Source: Przewalskia tangutica (taxonomy: Eukaryota; Streptophyta; Magnoliopsida; Solanales; Solanaceae). From it: a stretch of DNA of 64,000 bases. Shown one piece after another: positions 46,777 to 58,430 of this stretch. A program made the translations under genes and the position numbers. Positions within the stretch are counted from its first letter, which is position 1. Every line of letters begins with the position of its first letter. Below the pieces are notes generated by a model. That model was not told where the DNA came from. It made no database searches and worked only from the letters and a program-made list of their open reading frames with translations. The stretch spans positions 25,789,851 through 25,853,850 of the forward strand of contig CM056737.1 of the NCBI GenBank assembly GCA_029844215.1, written 5' to 3'.

Positions 46777-49700
46777 TGTCACGACCGAACCGGGCGCGTC
46801 GTGCCTACCGGGCACCCAAGTAGACATACATGAGTAATCAGCGGAACATAAAGACAATACATGAAACCAAATAATAGGGCGGTGAAATAAGAAGCAGGCT
46901 AACCAAAAACGGTTACCTTCAGTATATATATATAAATAACAATTTGAACACCGAACAGTTACATCCCATCCAACTCTGCCCAAAACAGTACTACAGACCT
47001 CTAAGAATGACACGACAACAATGGCGGGACAGGGCCGCCAAACCCCGAATGTAAACACTTACTACGGCGGGGACTATACGTGATAAGCCTCGGAGAAACG
47101 GAGCTTCCCAAGCCGACTGTGACCACGAGTGCTAGGATCAACGGCGGTGTACCTCAACTGCGGCATGAACGGCCCGAAGGAGGTCGATTGCAACAGTACA
47201 GTATGTGAAGTAAAGTACTTAAATGAAAACATATCATTTTGAAATCAGTTTGCAAGTATGTATGAAACAACCAGTAGCGCATAGTGCCGTATCATAAACA
47301 AGAGCAACAATAGGTAGCGTAGCGAGTCCTTTCTAGGCTGCGAATGATCGAGCGGGGCCAATTGCGTAGTATCACGATGCAAGCCTAATCACGGACTCCG
47401 TAGTCGCATAGGCCACTCATATAGGCCCGTAGGGTAAGTAACCCGCATCGAGGGTAGCTACTCTCGGCATCGCCCTGGACCGCCGTCCGCGTGGCCACAG
47501 AGACCGCGTGACCACGAGGCGCGAACTAACACGGAACTCCGTAGTTCCGCATGGATCCCTTGGACCCGCATGAGGTATTCTCGAATCATGGTCCTGGATC
47601 ACCGAGTCTACCTCGTGACGGATGACTTAACCCCGGTAATATGTCAAGAGGTGAGTGATATTATACTAACATAACGACTTATCGTTAAACAACATAAGCA
47701 CAACAAGAATACTCTCTTACACAAGCGTTACAAGACACTAACACACGTAGCATCCTAACATGTTTACTTATCAAATCAACAAGAAAGTATTACAAGGCTA
47801 TCACAAACCAAAGACAATCAAGTTATACACAAGGTACATTCTAATATATGATTAACGGTCGGGTATCTATTCCCAAAGTACTTCATACATTATCTTTTAA
47901 AAGATCGTTACGTTTACAAGGTCACACAATACCCGCATATATGAAAATAGAGTGATTATCTTTTGAAGTAAATCAAAACACTTCTCTTGTAAAATCAAGT
48001 AACAACATTCTCTTCCAAATGTTTCAAGTTTGCCTAATTTCAATTACTCAAGTTTCTCATTTTGAAAGGTTTCGTAGTTCATAATTTTAATCACTTAATG
48101 ATATAATTCTCCTTAAAAGTAATTTGATAAACATATGTATTATACGGTAGTAGTTTATTCTTGTTTATAACAATCTTATTTAAGCGTACGATCTAGGAAA
48201 TGTAACATCATTTTGTCTCATCTTAGTTTCTATGCAGATGGAAGTTTCTACTGGTTTTACTAATACATTATTAGTCAAAACATTTCCCTTTATTAGCGCT
48301 GCTGTGGTTTGTTCGATACTTATTCTGATTTCCGAAATCAGTAAAACATTATTGCTTTTAAAATCAAGTACTCATTACTCGCGAATGAGGTTTTACAACA
48401 TTTTTACCAAAATGTTAATTAACAAGTAAAACAAGTTAAGTCTCTTATCTTTTAAGATCAAGTCTCTTAACTTTTACAATCAATAAACCATTCATTTTAC
48501 CATTCTTAATACGTTATACCTAACTTCCCATAAAGCTAGTATAACTCTTATGTTTTCAAAACCAAGTATTATTCTTCTGTTAAAAATGAATCAGCATTCT
48601 TTTGAAATATTCCAAGATTCTTTATTATTACACATTAAGTCAGTTATAAGTCAAATCGGTTACCTTTTAAAAACCACAAGTACTTTCTTACCTACATAAA
48701 GCTGTTATAACCAACTTCCCATAAATCTGTTATAACACTTTATGTTTTAGACCAATCAAATACTTTTAACACATGTACGTCTACCGTACTACATAGTTAC
48801 ACACATGTCATGCTAGAAGAGTTAGGAAGAGGTTAACATACCTCGCGACGAGTATCGACTAATAGCAAAACGCTCCAAGTACTTCCAACCGTCGGCTACT
48901 CCTTAAGCCAAGTAGATCGCGCCATACGCAGTACTTCAACCTATAAGGCCACAAGGCGCTTATTAATATTTAGATCTCTTCGTAGAACATTCTACAGAAA
49001 ATTCGGCAGCACCTCCCCCCCCGCAACAGCGTAAATCTCCTCCTTTAACGAGGCCGGCTATCAAGCCAACCAGGGGGGGTTTGCGTCTAAGGGCGTGTGC
49101 GATTCTACTACGGCAATGCTTTACAAGTCTCATGTCTGATCCTATGTAATTACAGTTTAGTTCTCTTCTTTACATTCAGGCTTAAGTCGCAAGACATTGC
49201 CGATAACAACGTTCAGGTCTATATATAGTATACTTCAACTATATATTCTAACAACATATAATTTCCAATTACAATAGAAGGTCAAGAGTGTTTACCTCGA
49301 TGAGCCCAAAATTATCCGAGTTTAAATGTCGATCTGAGCAAGGTTTAGCTCGACTCATGCGCTCAACCGCTCTAAACCACCCTTTGAAGTTCTAACCCAC
49401 TTCTACATACTACTCCAACTAACTATGGAGATTTTCCTTAGGGTTCGGTTTTGTGACTGACGGGAAGTATAATAGTATAACTGGGCTTTTTGTAAAGGTA
49501 TAACCTTAGAATACTACAAGGTATATGGCTAAGGTAATTTGGGCATAATAACAATACTTTTGAGAGTATTTCTACCAGAGGGGGTGTATTATACAGGACA
49601 ACTAGGCTAGGGGTACCCGGCACACTACTAGGAGGGAGGGCTCTCGGCCAAGGGGAGGGCTCTCGTGAACTCAACACAAAGGGAGGAGGAGGATTTTTAA

Positions 49701-50135
49701 CACTTAGAAATATTTTAGGATGAAGAAGTCTTCAAAGGGTGGGTATTTATAGGACAAGCCAAGGCCAACCAATGGCGAGATCTTGCCAAGTGCAAGGCAA
49801 GTGTAGGGCAGATTCACCGTGTGTCCTTAACCAACTAACACAAAATATCCTACCTACTCCACTCTCAAAAATCGTCCAGAATCGCCCTTAAGTCCACCAA
49901 TTGGAGGTGACAAGTGTCGCCCTCCGTTGATCAAAATGTTTCGTCTCTCGGAAAAATCATAAAAATTAAAAATGACATAGCCGGAATTTTCCCTACGAAA
50001 GCTGTGGAAACGTTTCGTCGAAAAACGACTCTAATCGGGAGTTGTGCACAAAGTGAAATCGTCCAAGCCTATTTAAAAATTCAAATTTTCTACGTACGTC
50101 CTTACGTACATACTCTGGAAATACGGGGTATAACA
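46777..50135 (-). mobile_element. 5' LTR of element F
   Basis: TGTCACGACCGAACCGGGC to TACGGGGTATAACA, 3359 bp. It carries the CG-rich repeat centre (about 47390-47620) and two GTTAT-type inverted repeats (48513-48545, 48704-48736), with long identity to the 3' LTR (42015-44217). Confidence 0.92.
48513..48736. repeat. Paired inverted repeats around 'cttcccataaag'
   Basis: GTTATACC(TAACTTCCCATAAAGCTA)GTATAAC at 48513-48545 and GTTATAACC(AACTTCCCATAAAT)CTGTTATAAC at 48704-48736, with starts 191 bp apart. The pair is present in most LTRs here (for example 40335-40367 and 40513-40545; on plus 3860-3895 and 4045-4080). They may be transcription-factor sites or structural elements of the LTR; function unknown. 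Confidence 0.6.
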
Positions 50136-50140
50136 TGAAC
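50136..50140. repeat. Target site duplication TGAAC, right of F
   Basis: TGAAC after GGGGTATAACA, matching 37604-37608. Confidence 0.9.
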
Positions 50141-52418
50141 TGTAATAGAAGGATATTCTGAGAAAGACTTGGTGAAATCATTTGAGGAAGAATATAAGTA
50201 AGTTAAATTTGTTCTTACATGGGGTGTATTCTGATCGATAACCTTTATTGGTTGAATGTTCTGCAAGTAGCATGGGCTACTTAGAAGGTGGACCAGGCTA
50301 GCCGGGTTATAGCCGTGGAGCGTTTTGCTTATAGTCGATAAATCGTCGCGAGATATGTGATTCTTCCTATACTCTTGAGCATGATATTTTAAAAGGAAGA
50401 TATATATAGTACGGCAATGTCTTTGACTTAAGCTGAATAATATATAGTCTGGTAGACGTCGTGTGCTAATTGAGCGTGGTTATGCGGCAATGTCTTTTGA
50501 CTTAAGCACGAATAATAAGAATTTTGAAGTATTTCAAAATTGTTAAAACCCATTTTGAAAGAAGAGTAACACTTGGTTTTAAAGGTTTTAAAAAGAGTTA
50601 TACTAGCTTTATGGGGAGTTAGGTATAACGTCTTAAGAGAGGTAAAAAAGATGGTTTACTGATTTTAGAAGTTAAGAGACTTGATCTTATAAGATAAGAG
50701 ACTTAACTTAAATGAATTAATATGAATTTTGTGTGAAACCTCATTCGTGAGTAATGAGTACTTGGTTTTTAAAAGGAAAATGTTTTACTGATTTCGGAAA
50801 TCAGAATGTGTATCGATAAACCACTGCAGCGTTAATAAAGGAAAATGTATTGAATAATTAAGTATTATTAAAACCGGTAGAAACCTCCATCTGCATAGAA
50901 GCTAAGATGAGACAAAATGATATTACATTTTCTAGATCATGGTTTAATAAGATGGATTATGAACAAGATTAACCTACTCACCTATGGCATATGTTACTCT
51001 ATTGTTTTAAAAAGATTAAGACCTTGAACTATGAAACTTTTCTAAAAGAGACTTGCGTAATTGAAATTAGGCAAACCGGAACTTTAGGAAAAGAAAGGCA
51101 TTGTGTTGTCTTAAAATGGTTTAAAACATAAGGTGTTATAATGACTTTATGGGAAGTTGGTTATAACGACTTTATGAAAACAAAGAAGGTTTTATCATTT
51201 GTTTTAATGTGGTAACTTGACTTTTAAAAGAAAAGTATTTTGGTCCAAAAGAAGGCATGGTATTGCCTTAATTTGGTCTTAAAAGGAAAGTATGAAAGTT
51301 GTTTTGGTTTACTTAAAGATATAAGTCACACATTTTTATATACTACGGGTATCGGGTGACTTTTATAAAAGGAATGAATCTCTTAAAAGGAATTTAACGT
51401 ACGTAGTACTTTAGGGTTAAAATCCGGACTTTGACATAAAATGAAAGTACCTTGAGTTGTGTATAACTTGCCTATGCTTGTTGTTGTGAAACTTGACCAT
51501 GTTACGTGTGATAGCCTTGTTGTGCAAGTACTGTGTTTCACTCGACTACCGGTTCATCCGGGAATGTATTTCACTCGACTCTGGTTCATCCGGAATGTAT
51601 TTCACTCGACTCGGTTCATCCGAATGTATTTCACTCGACTACGGTTCATCCGGAATGTATTTCACTCGACTCTGGGTTCATCCAGAATGTATTTCACTCG
51701 ACTCCGGTTCATCCGAATGTATTTCACGCGACTCTGGTTCATCCGGAATGTATCCACACGTTTCTATCTGGGTCCATGAGATGGGCCGAGACATGTTATC
51801 GTATCACATGATTTGTACCTAGGCTGCGGCGATGAGGAAGAAGTTCCACGCGCATGAGGATGACTTTGAGGCTCGAGTCACGACTTGACATAATCGCTTT
51901 TATGTTGTGAGCTGTAGTTTGGTTATCATACATGTCTCGCTTTATATAGACTATTATGATTTCATTTACTGATATTTTCTGATTTCACATACTTGGTACT
52001 TGTTGTCTTGACCTCCTTGGGCTGCGTTCATGCCACGGTAGAAGTACCGTGATCGATCCGCGTTTAGGATCTCATTTCAGCGTCTTGGGAAGCTCCGTCC
52101 CTTGGAGGCTTATCTTTGGTATGTTACCACGAGTGCTGAGGTCCTTGTACATTCGAGGGTATGGCGGGGCCACTGTCGTCATAGTTGTTGTATAAATCTT
52201 AGAATATGCCTTTGTTGTGGCAGGGTTGTAAGGATTGTAACTGTTCAAATGTTTATATATATATATATGTTGAAAGGCAACCGTTTTGGTTGGCCTATTT
52301 TCTTTCATCTTAATCCATGTCTATTTACATGTTTAAGTTTTATTTCAGCTGGTTTTCTCTGATGTTGTATCACTAGGGTGCGGGGTAGGCACGATCACGG
52401 GCCGGTTCGGTCGTGACA
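50141..52418 (+). mobile_element. 5' LTR of H, right part
   Basis: Continues from 37608 with TGTAATAGAAGGATATTCTG and ends TTCGGTCGTGACA. It is co-linear with 55815-58059 of the 3' LTR. The compressed terminus here (GGCCGGTTCGGTCG) against the intact one at 58040-58059 is a clear CCG/CGG collapse. Confidence 0.9.
51538..51765. repeat. Minisatellite in H 5' LTR, about seven units of 29-33 bp
   Basis: Units are GGTTCATCCGGAATGTATTT and CACTCGACT(C/A). Seven GGTTCATC starts lie between 51549 and 51740. The 3' LTR has only about five (57239-57375), so the two LTRs of one element differ in copy number. Confidence 0.88.
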
Positions 52419-52421
52419 AAG

Positions 52422-52432
52422 TGGTATCGAGC
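52422..52432 (+). other. Primer-binding site of H, one base short
   Basis: TGGTATCGAGC, three bases after the LTR end; it lacks the A of TGGTATCAGAGC, as in A and F. Confidence 0.85.
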
Positions 52433-52474
52433 GATTAGTCCTCGGAAAGTGTCTGAACGTGTCTAGTAGAGTCT

Positions 52475-52510
52475 TGATTATCGGTGTGTTGTTCACCACA
52501 TCTATAATAA
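52475..52510 (+). promoter_or_regulatory. Leader hairpin of H, loop GTTCAC
   Basis: TGATTATCGGTGTG, loop TTGTTCAC, CACATCTATAATAA, 42 nt after the primer site. Stem kept (one wobble, two mismatches), loop palindrome broken by one base (GTTCAC). Confidence 0.65.
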
Positions 52511-52618
52511 GTAGGCTTCAGGACATTTATGATTGGTTTACATTATTCTCATTATGATATCGTGCCTTAGAGTGTGTGATAAGTTGGACCCTCCGGCGTA
52601 TTCCTTTCCTTTACGATT

Positions 52619-53837
52619 ATGCCTCGCGTAAAACCTGTGCCCGATAGGCAAAGCGATCGAGCTGTTAGTGAGATCTGAGAAATGCGAGCGCGAGCGATCG
52701 ATGACTGAGCGATGCTTGACGGCGGGTTTAGCGCGCCGCCAAAGACCAGCAGAGTTTAAGCGCGGCGGTGAGCTGCCGAGACTCTGATACACGAGCCTCC
52801 AGTCCACGGCTGGAAGCGGATGAGATAAGTACAAGAGATGGCGATTCTGGCGGTCATGGCGAATATTGAGATAGGTGGAATCTGGCGATTCGATCGAGTA
52901 GCACCGTAGTTCACCCCGGCGAGCGCATTTGAGACTACGGGATTTTACGAGTGTAACGCGAGTTTTATGGGTCGAGGCACGAGGATGATCGCGAGGAGTT
53001 CATCCGGCGATTCTGGTCATGAGTGATCAAGGCATCGGATACCGAGTCGGTGGTCCTAGGTTCGCATCGGTGCGTGATACCGCATGATCGGGTTTGATTC
53101 GTGGGAGCTGTCGGGAGAGAATGCACTTCCGGTATATGAGACGAGTTCTCAAAGGCATTTCTTGCACACTTCTTGCCTCCACGGATGAGGAGGGCTCGGG
53201 CCAGATTTTTAGCGTTAAGCGGGGCGGGCGGGCGGTTAGAAGTACAATGTGAGTTCGACTCGTTAGCTCGGTATGTCCATTGTAGTAGCGATATGGAGGA
53301 CAGTACACCGCTACGTCAGGGCTAGATGATTACTGGCGAGGCATGCAGGTGTAGCTCTTGGTAGGGCATGGACATTGCCGCATGCAAGCTCATGCACTAG
53401 GATGTGAGGCACGCAGAGGTCGGCGTAATGATCGAGATCGTGAAGAGGGCGAGGGCAGGGTCCTTTGGTAACTTTCGAGCGGACCGCCTCGTGGAGAGTT
53501 AGTTATGTACCTCCGCCCGATGCAGTGGTCCTCCGCGATCTTGGGGCGTTCGGTATTCGAGCCGATCGAGCTCGGGGCTTCGTTCCGCGGTATACGTGAG
53601 TGCTAGCTTGGCCGGGATTCATGTCCCCGGTGTGCACGATGTGGTAAACATCATCCCGGGGAATGTCGTCTTTTTCCTGGTGCTTGTTTCACCTGAGGCC
53701 GTCAGGCCCATGTGACGAGAGACTGTGCTTATAGGAGAGGTACCGGCAGCAGTGCGACCTGCGGATCGATGGCGGAGTTCGCCATACGCCTGCGGTATCT
53801 GCGCAGGCCTATGATTAGAATGGAGCGGTAGGTTCAG
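52619..53837 (+). pseudogene. gag of element H, frameshifted
   Basis: ATG at 52619 gives MPRVKPVPDRQSDRAVSEI before a stop. The central Gag region lies at about 52930-53330 (co-linear with E gag on the other strand). Near 53680-53730, 'gtgcttgtttcacctgaggccg' and 'tcaggcccatgtgacgagagactgtg' are a decayed copy of the CCHC knuckle that is intact in I (62571-62612). It ends at the TTCAGGTATATCCC junction. The sequence is dense in CG where relatives have CAG/CTG, so the frame damage is partly or wholly artefact. Expected role: nucleocapsid protein packaging its RNA. Confidence 0.7.
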
Positions 53838-54830
53838 GTATATCCCTAACCCTCTAGAGTTTTGCATGCTTGATATGATGATCTTATTGTTGTGTGCTAT
53901 GTACGGATAGCGTTGTGTTATATTGTGAGTTAGAAAACATGGTTAGTTGGAAGAGTAAGTATGGGGGCATGGAAGGTGTGAACCTTAGATTATTTCACGA
54001 TTGAGACCTTACAGATAAGGTCGTCTTGAGTAAAAGATTCATTTTATGTTTGACTTTTATCAGAGTGCGTAGTATACGTGGGATATATTTGTGTGATAAG
54101 TCCATGGGTAGTGTGAAATGGAAGTGGTAGCTTTCATGATGTGAGTTAGTAAGAATTGTTCCGTATCGGGGAGCAAGGGTTTAGCGCGATTGTGGGTCGG
54201 GTTGAGGACGTGTTGCGGGTCAACCCGTAGCCCGGATTAAGGTGGGGTCAGTTCTGGGTGGTCCCGCCAGATGGTAGGGTCACGAGGGTGCTAGGCCCAA
54301 GTTTAGATGACCATCGTATGAGTTCGTGGATATGTTCGACCAAAATCAGTTCGTGAAGGCCGAGAATGGCCCTAGAAGAAATCGAGGTTAGTAAGATGAC
54401 CAAGTTTGGAGGTAGTGACTCCAAGGGTTGGAAACAGAAGCGTTGACTGAAGTGTGGTACGTATACTAGAAGAGTTCAAGTGTTCGAGAAGAGTACGACG
54501 AGTAAGGGTAGAGGCGAGCATGTATTGCGAGCATAGATATGATCATTTCTTGTGAAGGGAGAAGGTGCGAAGGATGTATATTTTAGACCTCAGGGATCGC
54601 ATGCAGTCGGTACCATTTGTTGGGTCGCCGGAGTGACACTAGAACCTCGCGGCAAAGTGACAAAAGTTTGTGATGTTAGAGGTGTTTCCTCGTGGACTTG
54701 GATGTAAGTATTTGCGCGGGTGTTTCTGTGGCCAGGTGTGGCAGGATTGTTCTCGTAAGTATAGTAGTGAAGACTATCTTTGGCGCATGTTTGTTTGAGG
54801 CTTAGAAGGAACATTCGGGACGAATGTTTC
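53838..54830 (+). other. 3' non-coding tract of H
   Basis: 'gtatatccctaaccctctagag' to the polypurine tract. It holds the conserved blocks GAGTTAGAAAACATGG, 'tagggtcacgagggtgctaggcccaag' and 'gaacattcgggacgaatgtt'. No integrase insert and no coding signal. Confidence 0.7.
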
Positions 54831-54842
54831 TAAGGAGGAGAA
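54831..54842 (+). other. Polypurine tract of H
   Basis: TAAGGAGGAGAA, directly before TGTTATACCGTATTTCC. Confidence 0.85.
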
Positions 54843-57229
54843 TGTTATACCGTATTTCCAGGTATATGCGTGAGGCGTGCGTATATAAATTTGAGCCTTA
54901 AGTTAGGCAAGTTTGAAATTTGTACACAACACGATTAGAGTCGTTTTTTCGAAAGCGTTTCCACGACTTTCGTAGGGAAAATTACGGCTATGTCATTAAT
55001 AATTTTTATGGATTTTTAGAGAGGCGAAACATTTTGGACCAACGGGAGGGTGACATGTGTCACCCTCACATTGGAAGGAAGTGGACGGCCAAAGGGGAAT
55101 TGTTGGCACATTTTTTGTGCAAGAATTGTGGTCAAGGGTTAGGTAGGATATTTTGTGTAGTTGATGAGCAAGTGGGACCCACAAACACATGGCTTCATCT
55201 TGACCTTACACTTGCCTTACACTTGGATAGATCTTGGCCATTGGTTGGCCATTTCTTGACCTATAAATACCCCTCTAAGTTGATGAACTTATTCATCCAA
55301 AAATTGTCTAAGTCTTGAAAAATCCCTCCCTCTCCCTCTTGTTGTTTTCGTCCACCACACCCCCTCCCCTTTGAGAGCTCTAGCCGAGAGCAAACCCCCC
55401 CCCCATCCTAGTTGTGCTAGTCGAAATACTACCCCCCCTTGGTAGAAATGTATTCTACAAGTATTGTTATAATGCCCAAAATACTTTAGCCAAATACCTT
55501 GTAGTACTTTCCAAAGTACCCTTTATCTGAAAAGCAGGAAAATACTATTATACTTTCCTTTAGCCACTAAACGAAACCCTAAGGAAAACCTTCATAGTCG
55601 GTTGAAGTGTTTAGTAGAAGTTGCGTAGAACTTCTAAGGGTTGTTTGGAGTGGATTGGAGCACTCGGAGTAGGAGCTAAACGTTGCTCAGGAGCGACTTT
55701 TTACTTGGATAATTTTGGGCTCATCGAGGTAAATACTACTGTCCTTCTAGTGTAATTGGAAATTACATACTGTAGTAGTGTAGAAATGAATATAAGATTC
55801 ATAGAAGAGAATTGAAGCGTAATAGAAGGATATTACGAGAAAAGACTTGAGCTGAAATCATTTGAGGAAGAATATAAGTAGAAGTTAAGCGTTTACATAG
55901 GGCGTATTCTGATGGTGATAACCTTTATTGGTTGAATGTTACGCAAGTAGCATGGGCTACTTAGAAGGTGGACCAGGCTAGCCGAGTTATAGCCGTGGAG
56001 CGTTTTGCTTATAGTCGATAAATCGTCGCGAGGTATGTGATTCTTCCTATACTCTTGAGCATGATATTTTAAAAGGAAGATATATATAGTATGGCAATGT
56101 CTTTGACTTAAGCCTGAATAATATATAGTACGGTAGGCGTCGTGTGCTAATTGAGCGTGGTTATGCGACAATGTCTTTTGACTTAAGCCTGAATAATAAG
56201 AATTTTGAAGTATTTCAAAATTGTTAAGAACCCATTTTTGAAAGAAGAGTAACACTTGGTTTTAAAGGTTTTAAAAAGAGTTATACTAGCTTTATGGGGA
56301 GTTAGGTATAACGTCTTAAGAGAGGTAAAGAAGATGGTTTACTGATTTTAGAAGTTAAGAGACTTGATCTTATAAGATAAGAGACTTTACTTAAATGAAT
56401 TAATATGGATTTTATGTGAAACCTCATTCGTGAGTAATGAGTACTTGGTTTTTAAAAGGAATAATGTTTCTTGATTTGAAATCGAATGTGTATCGATAAA
56501 CCAACTGCGGCGTTAATAAAGGAAAATGTATTGAATAATTAAGTATTATTAAAACCAGTAGAAACCTCCATCTGCATAGAAGCTAAGATGAGACAAAATG
56601 ATATTACATTTTCTAGATCATGGCTGCTTAATAAGATGGATTATGAACAAGATTAACCTACTACTTTATGGCATATGTTACTCTATTGTTTTAAAAAGAG
56701 ATTAAGACCTTGAACTATGAAACTTTTCTAAAAAGAGACTTGCGTAATTGAAATTAGGCAAACTGGAACTTTTAGGGAAAAGAAAGGCATTGTGTTGTCT
56801 TAAAATGGTTTAAAACATAAGGTGTTATAACAGCTTTATGGGAAGTTGGTTATAACGACTTTATGAAAACAAAAGAAGGGTTTTATCATTTGTTTTAATG
56901 TGGTAACTTGACTTTTAAAAGAAAAGTATTTTGGTCCAAAAAGAAGGCATGGTATTGCCTTAATTTGGTCTTAAAAAGGAAAGTATGAAAGTTGTTTTGG
57001 TTTACTTAAAAGATATAAGTCACACATTTTTATATACTACGGGTATCGGGTGACTTTTATAAAAGGAATGAATCTCTTAAAAGGAATTTAACGTACGTAG
57101 TACTTTAGGGTTAAAATCCGGACTTTGACATAAAATGAAAGTACCTTGAGTTGTGTATAACTTGCCTATGCTTGTTGTTGTGAAACTTGACCATGTTACG
57201 TGTGATAGCCTTGTTGTGCAATCTTGTGT

Positions 57230-57385
57230 TTCACTCGACCGGTTCATCAGGGAATGTATATCACTCGACTCTGGTTCATCAGGAATGTATTTCACTCGAC
57301 TAGGTTCATCCGAATGTATTTCACTCGACTACCGGTTCATCCGGAATGTATTTCACGCGACTCGGTTCATCCGGAATGTATCCCA
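57230..57385. repeat. Minisatellite in H 3' LTR, about five units
   Basis: Same unit as 51538-51765 (GGTTCATC(A/C)GGAATGTAT, CACTCGACT), five starts counted. Confidence 0.85.
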
Positions 57386-58031
57386 CGTCTATCTTTGGGT
57401 CCATGAGATGTGCCGAGACATGTTATACGTATCACATGATTTGTACCTAGACTGCCGGCAGTGAGGAAGAAGTTCCGCGGGCATGAGGGATGACTTTGAG
57501 GGCGTGAGTCCCTGACTTGACATAACTGCTTTTATGTTGTGAACTGTAGTTTGGTTATCATACATGTCTCCTGCTTTATATAGACTATTATGATTTCATT
57601 TCTGATATTTCTGATTTCACATACTTGGTACTTGTTGTCTTGACCTCGCCCGAGGCTGCGTTCATCTGCGTAGAAGTACACATTTGTCGATCCGCGTTTA
57701 GGATCTCATTTCAGCGTCTTGGAAGCTCAGTCCGCCAGGCTTATCTTTGGTATGTTACCACGAGTGCGTAGGTCCTTGTACATTCGGGGTATGGCGGGCC
57801 ACTGTCCGTCATAGTTGTTGTATAAATCTTAGAAGTGCATGCTTTGTTGTGGCGGGGTTGTAAGGATTATGCTTGTTCAAATGTTTATATATATATATAT
57901 ATGTTGAAAGGCAACCGTTTTGGTTGGCCTATTTTCTTTCATCTTAATCCATGTCTATTTACATGTTTAAGTTTTATTTCCGCTGGTTTTCTCTGATGTT
58001 GTATCACTAGGGTGCCCGGGGTAAGGCACCA

Positions 58032-58058
58032 GTCACGGGCCCGGGTTCGGGTCGTGAC
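58032..58058. promoter_or_regulatory. Inverted repeat at the LTR U5 end
   Basis: GTCACG (58032-58037) and CGTGAC (58053-58058) flank GGGCCCGGGTTCGGGT. The same 27-bp palindromic end closes every LTR here (for example 6333-6359; reversed at 12258-12284). It includes the terminal CA and probably the integrase recognition end. The GC-rich middle holds CCGG and GGCCC sites likely to be heavily methylated. Confidence 0.6.
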
Positions 58059-58059
58059 A

Positions 58060-58430
58060 CCTCCCACTCAACAACCGGCTCCTCAGGAAACTGGAACCGT
58101 ACTACTCTCTCTCTGCAGTCTACATTGGCGTAGCAAGAAGCTAGCCAATCCATCCCCATGATCACGTCGAAGTCAATCATCTCCAACTCTATCAAGTCGG
58201 CTAGGGTCTGACGACTGTAAATGGTCACTGGACAAGCCCTATATACCCGCCGAGCTACCACCGAATCACCCACTGGCGTAGCTACCTCGAAAGGGTCTAT
58301 GGACTCAGGCTCTATCCCTATCCTACTAGCAACAAGGGGAGATATATAGAAGTAGAACCGGATCTATCATGCCATAAACATCAAACTCGACCGATAAGGT
58401 ACCTGTGACGACATCAGGTGAGGCCTCACG
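58060..58430 (-). pseudogene. Protease (PR) domain of element E
   Basis: The minus-strand frame 58273-58007 reads GDSVVARRVYRACPVTI, then LIELEMIDFDVIMGMDWLA, the C-terminal half of a Ty3 aspartic protease (the DVIMGMDWL flap-to-C-terminal segment is diagnostic). The N-terminal half continues upstream with MIDP near 58367, where the catalytic D-(S/T/P)-G loop is expected; it is separated by a one-base shift near 58350. Its start follows VVTG-type wording near 58410-58425. Element H interrupts just after VVEWE. Protease would cleave the Gag-Pol polyprotein. Confidence 0.82.

Larger units (their letters stand above)
37609..50135 (-). mobile_element. Element F: gag-only element with integrase fragment
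   Basis: Minus-strand element with a 3' LTR (37609-38802 plus about 42015-44217, interrupted by solo LTR G), internal region 44218-46776 and 5' LTR 46777-50135. The target duplication is TGAAC. The internal region of 2.6 kb contains polypurine tract, 3' tract with an embedded integrase piece, gag, leader and primer site; no protease or RT. The terminal base pair reads TA instead of TG at its left end. F sits in the LTR of H and is younger than H. Confidence 0.9.
36669..58059 (+). mobile_element. Element H: gag-only Gypsy element, interrupted by F
   Basis: Plus-strand element with a 5' LTR (36669-37608 plus 50141-52418, 3218 bp), internal region 52419-54842 and 3' LTR 54843-58059 (3217 bp). 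The near-equal LTR lengths after removing F confirm the reconstruction. The internal region of 2.4 kb has leader, gag, 3' tract and polypurine tract but no pol. It inserted into E between protease and RT. The right flank reads CCTCCCACTC and the left GCTCCCCTC before GTTATACC; the duplication is probably CCTCC with the left copy miscalled. Confidence 0.9.
54843..58059 (+). mobile_element. 3' LTR of H
   Basis: TGTTATACCGTATTTCCAGG to GGGTTCGGGTCGTGACA, 3217 bp, TATA box at 55262-55268 (GACCTATAAATACC). The last 200 bp keep CTG/CAG motifs intact, unlike the 5' partner, and show the reference form of the LTR end. Confidence 0.93.

Noticed and set aside
12257..50135. Dating insertions from LTR divergence
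   Set aside because: Differences between LTR pairs are dominated by CHG-type indels that look like sequencing errors, so any age would be inflated.
51459..51822. Repetitive frames (MYFTRL.., CISLDS..)
   Set aside because: The repeated peptides come from the LTR minisatellite at 51538-51765 in three frames; there is no start context or homology.
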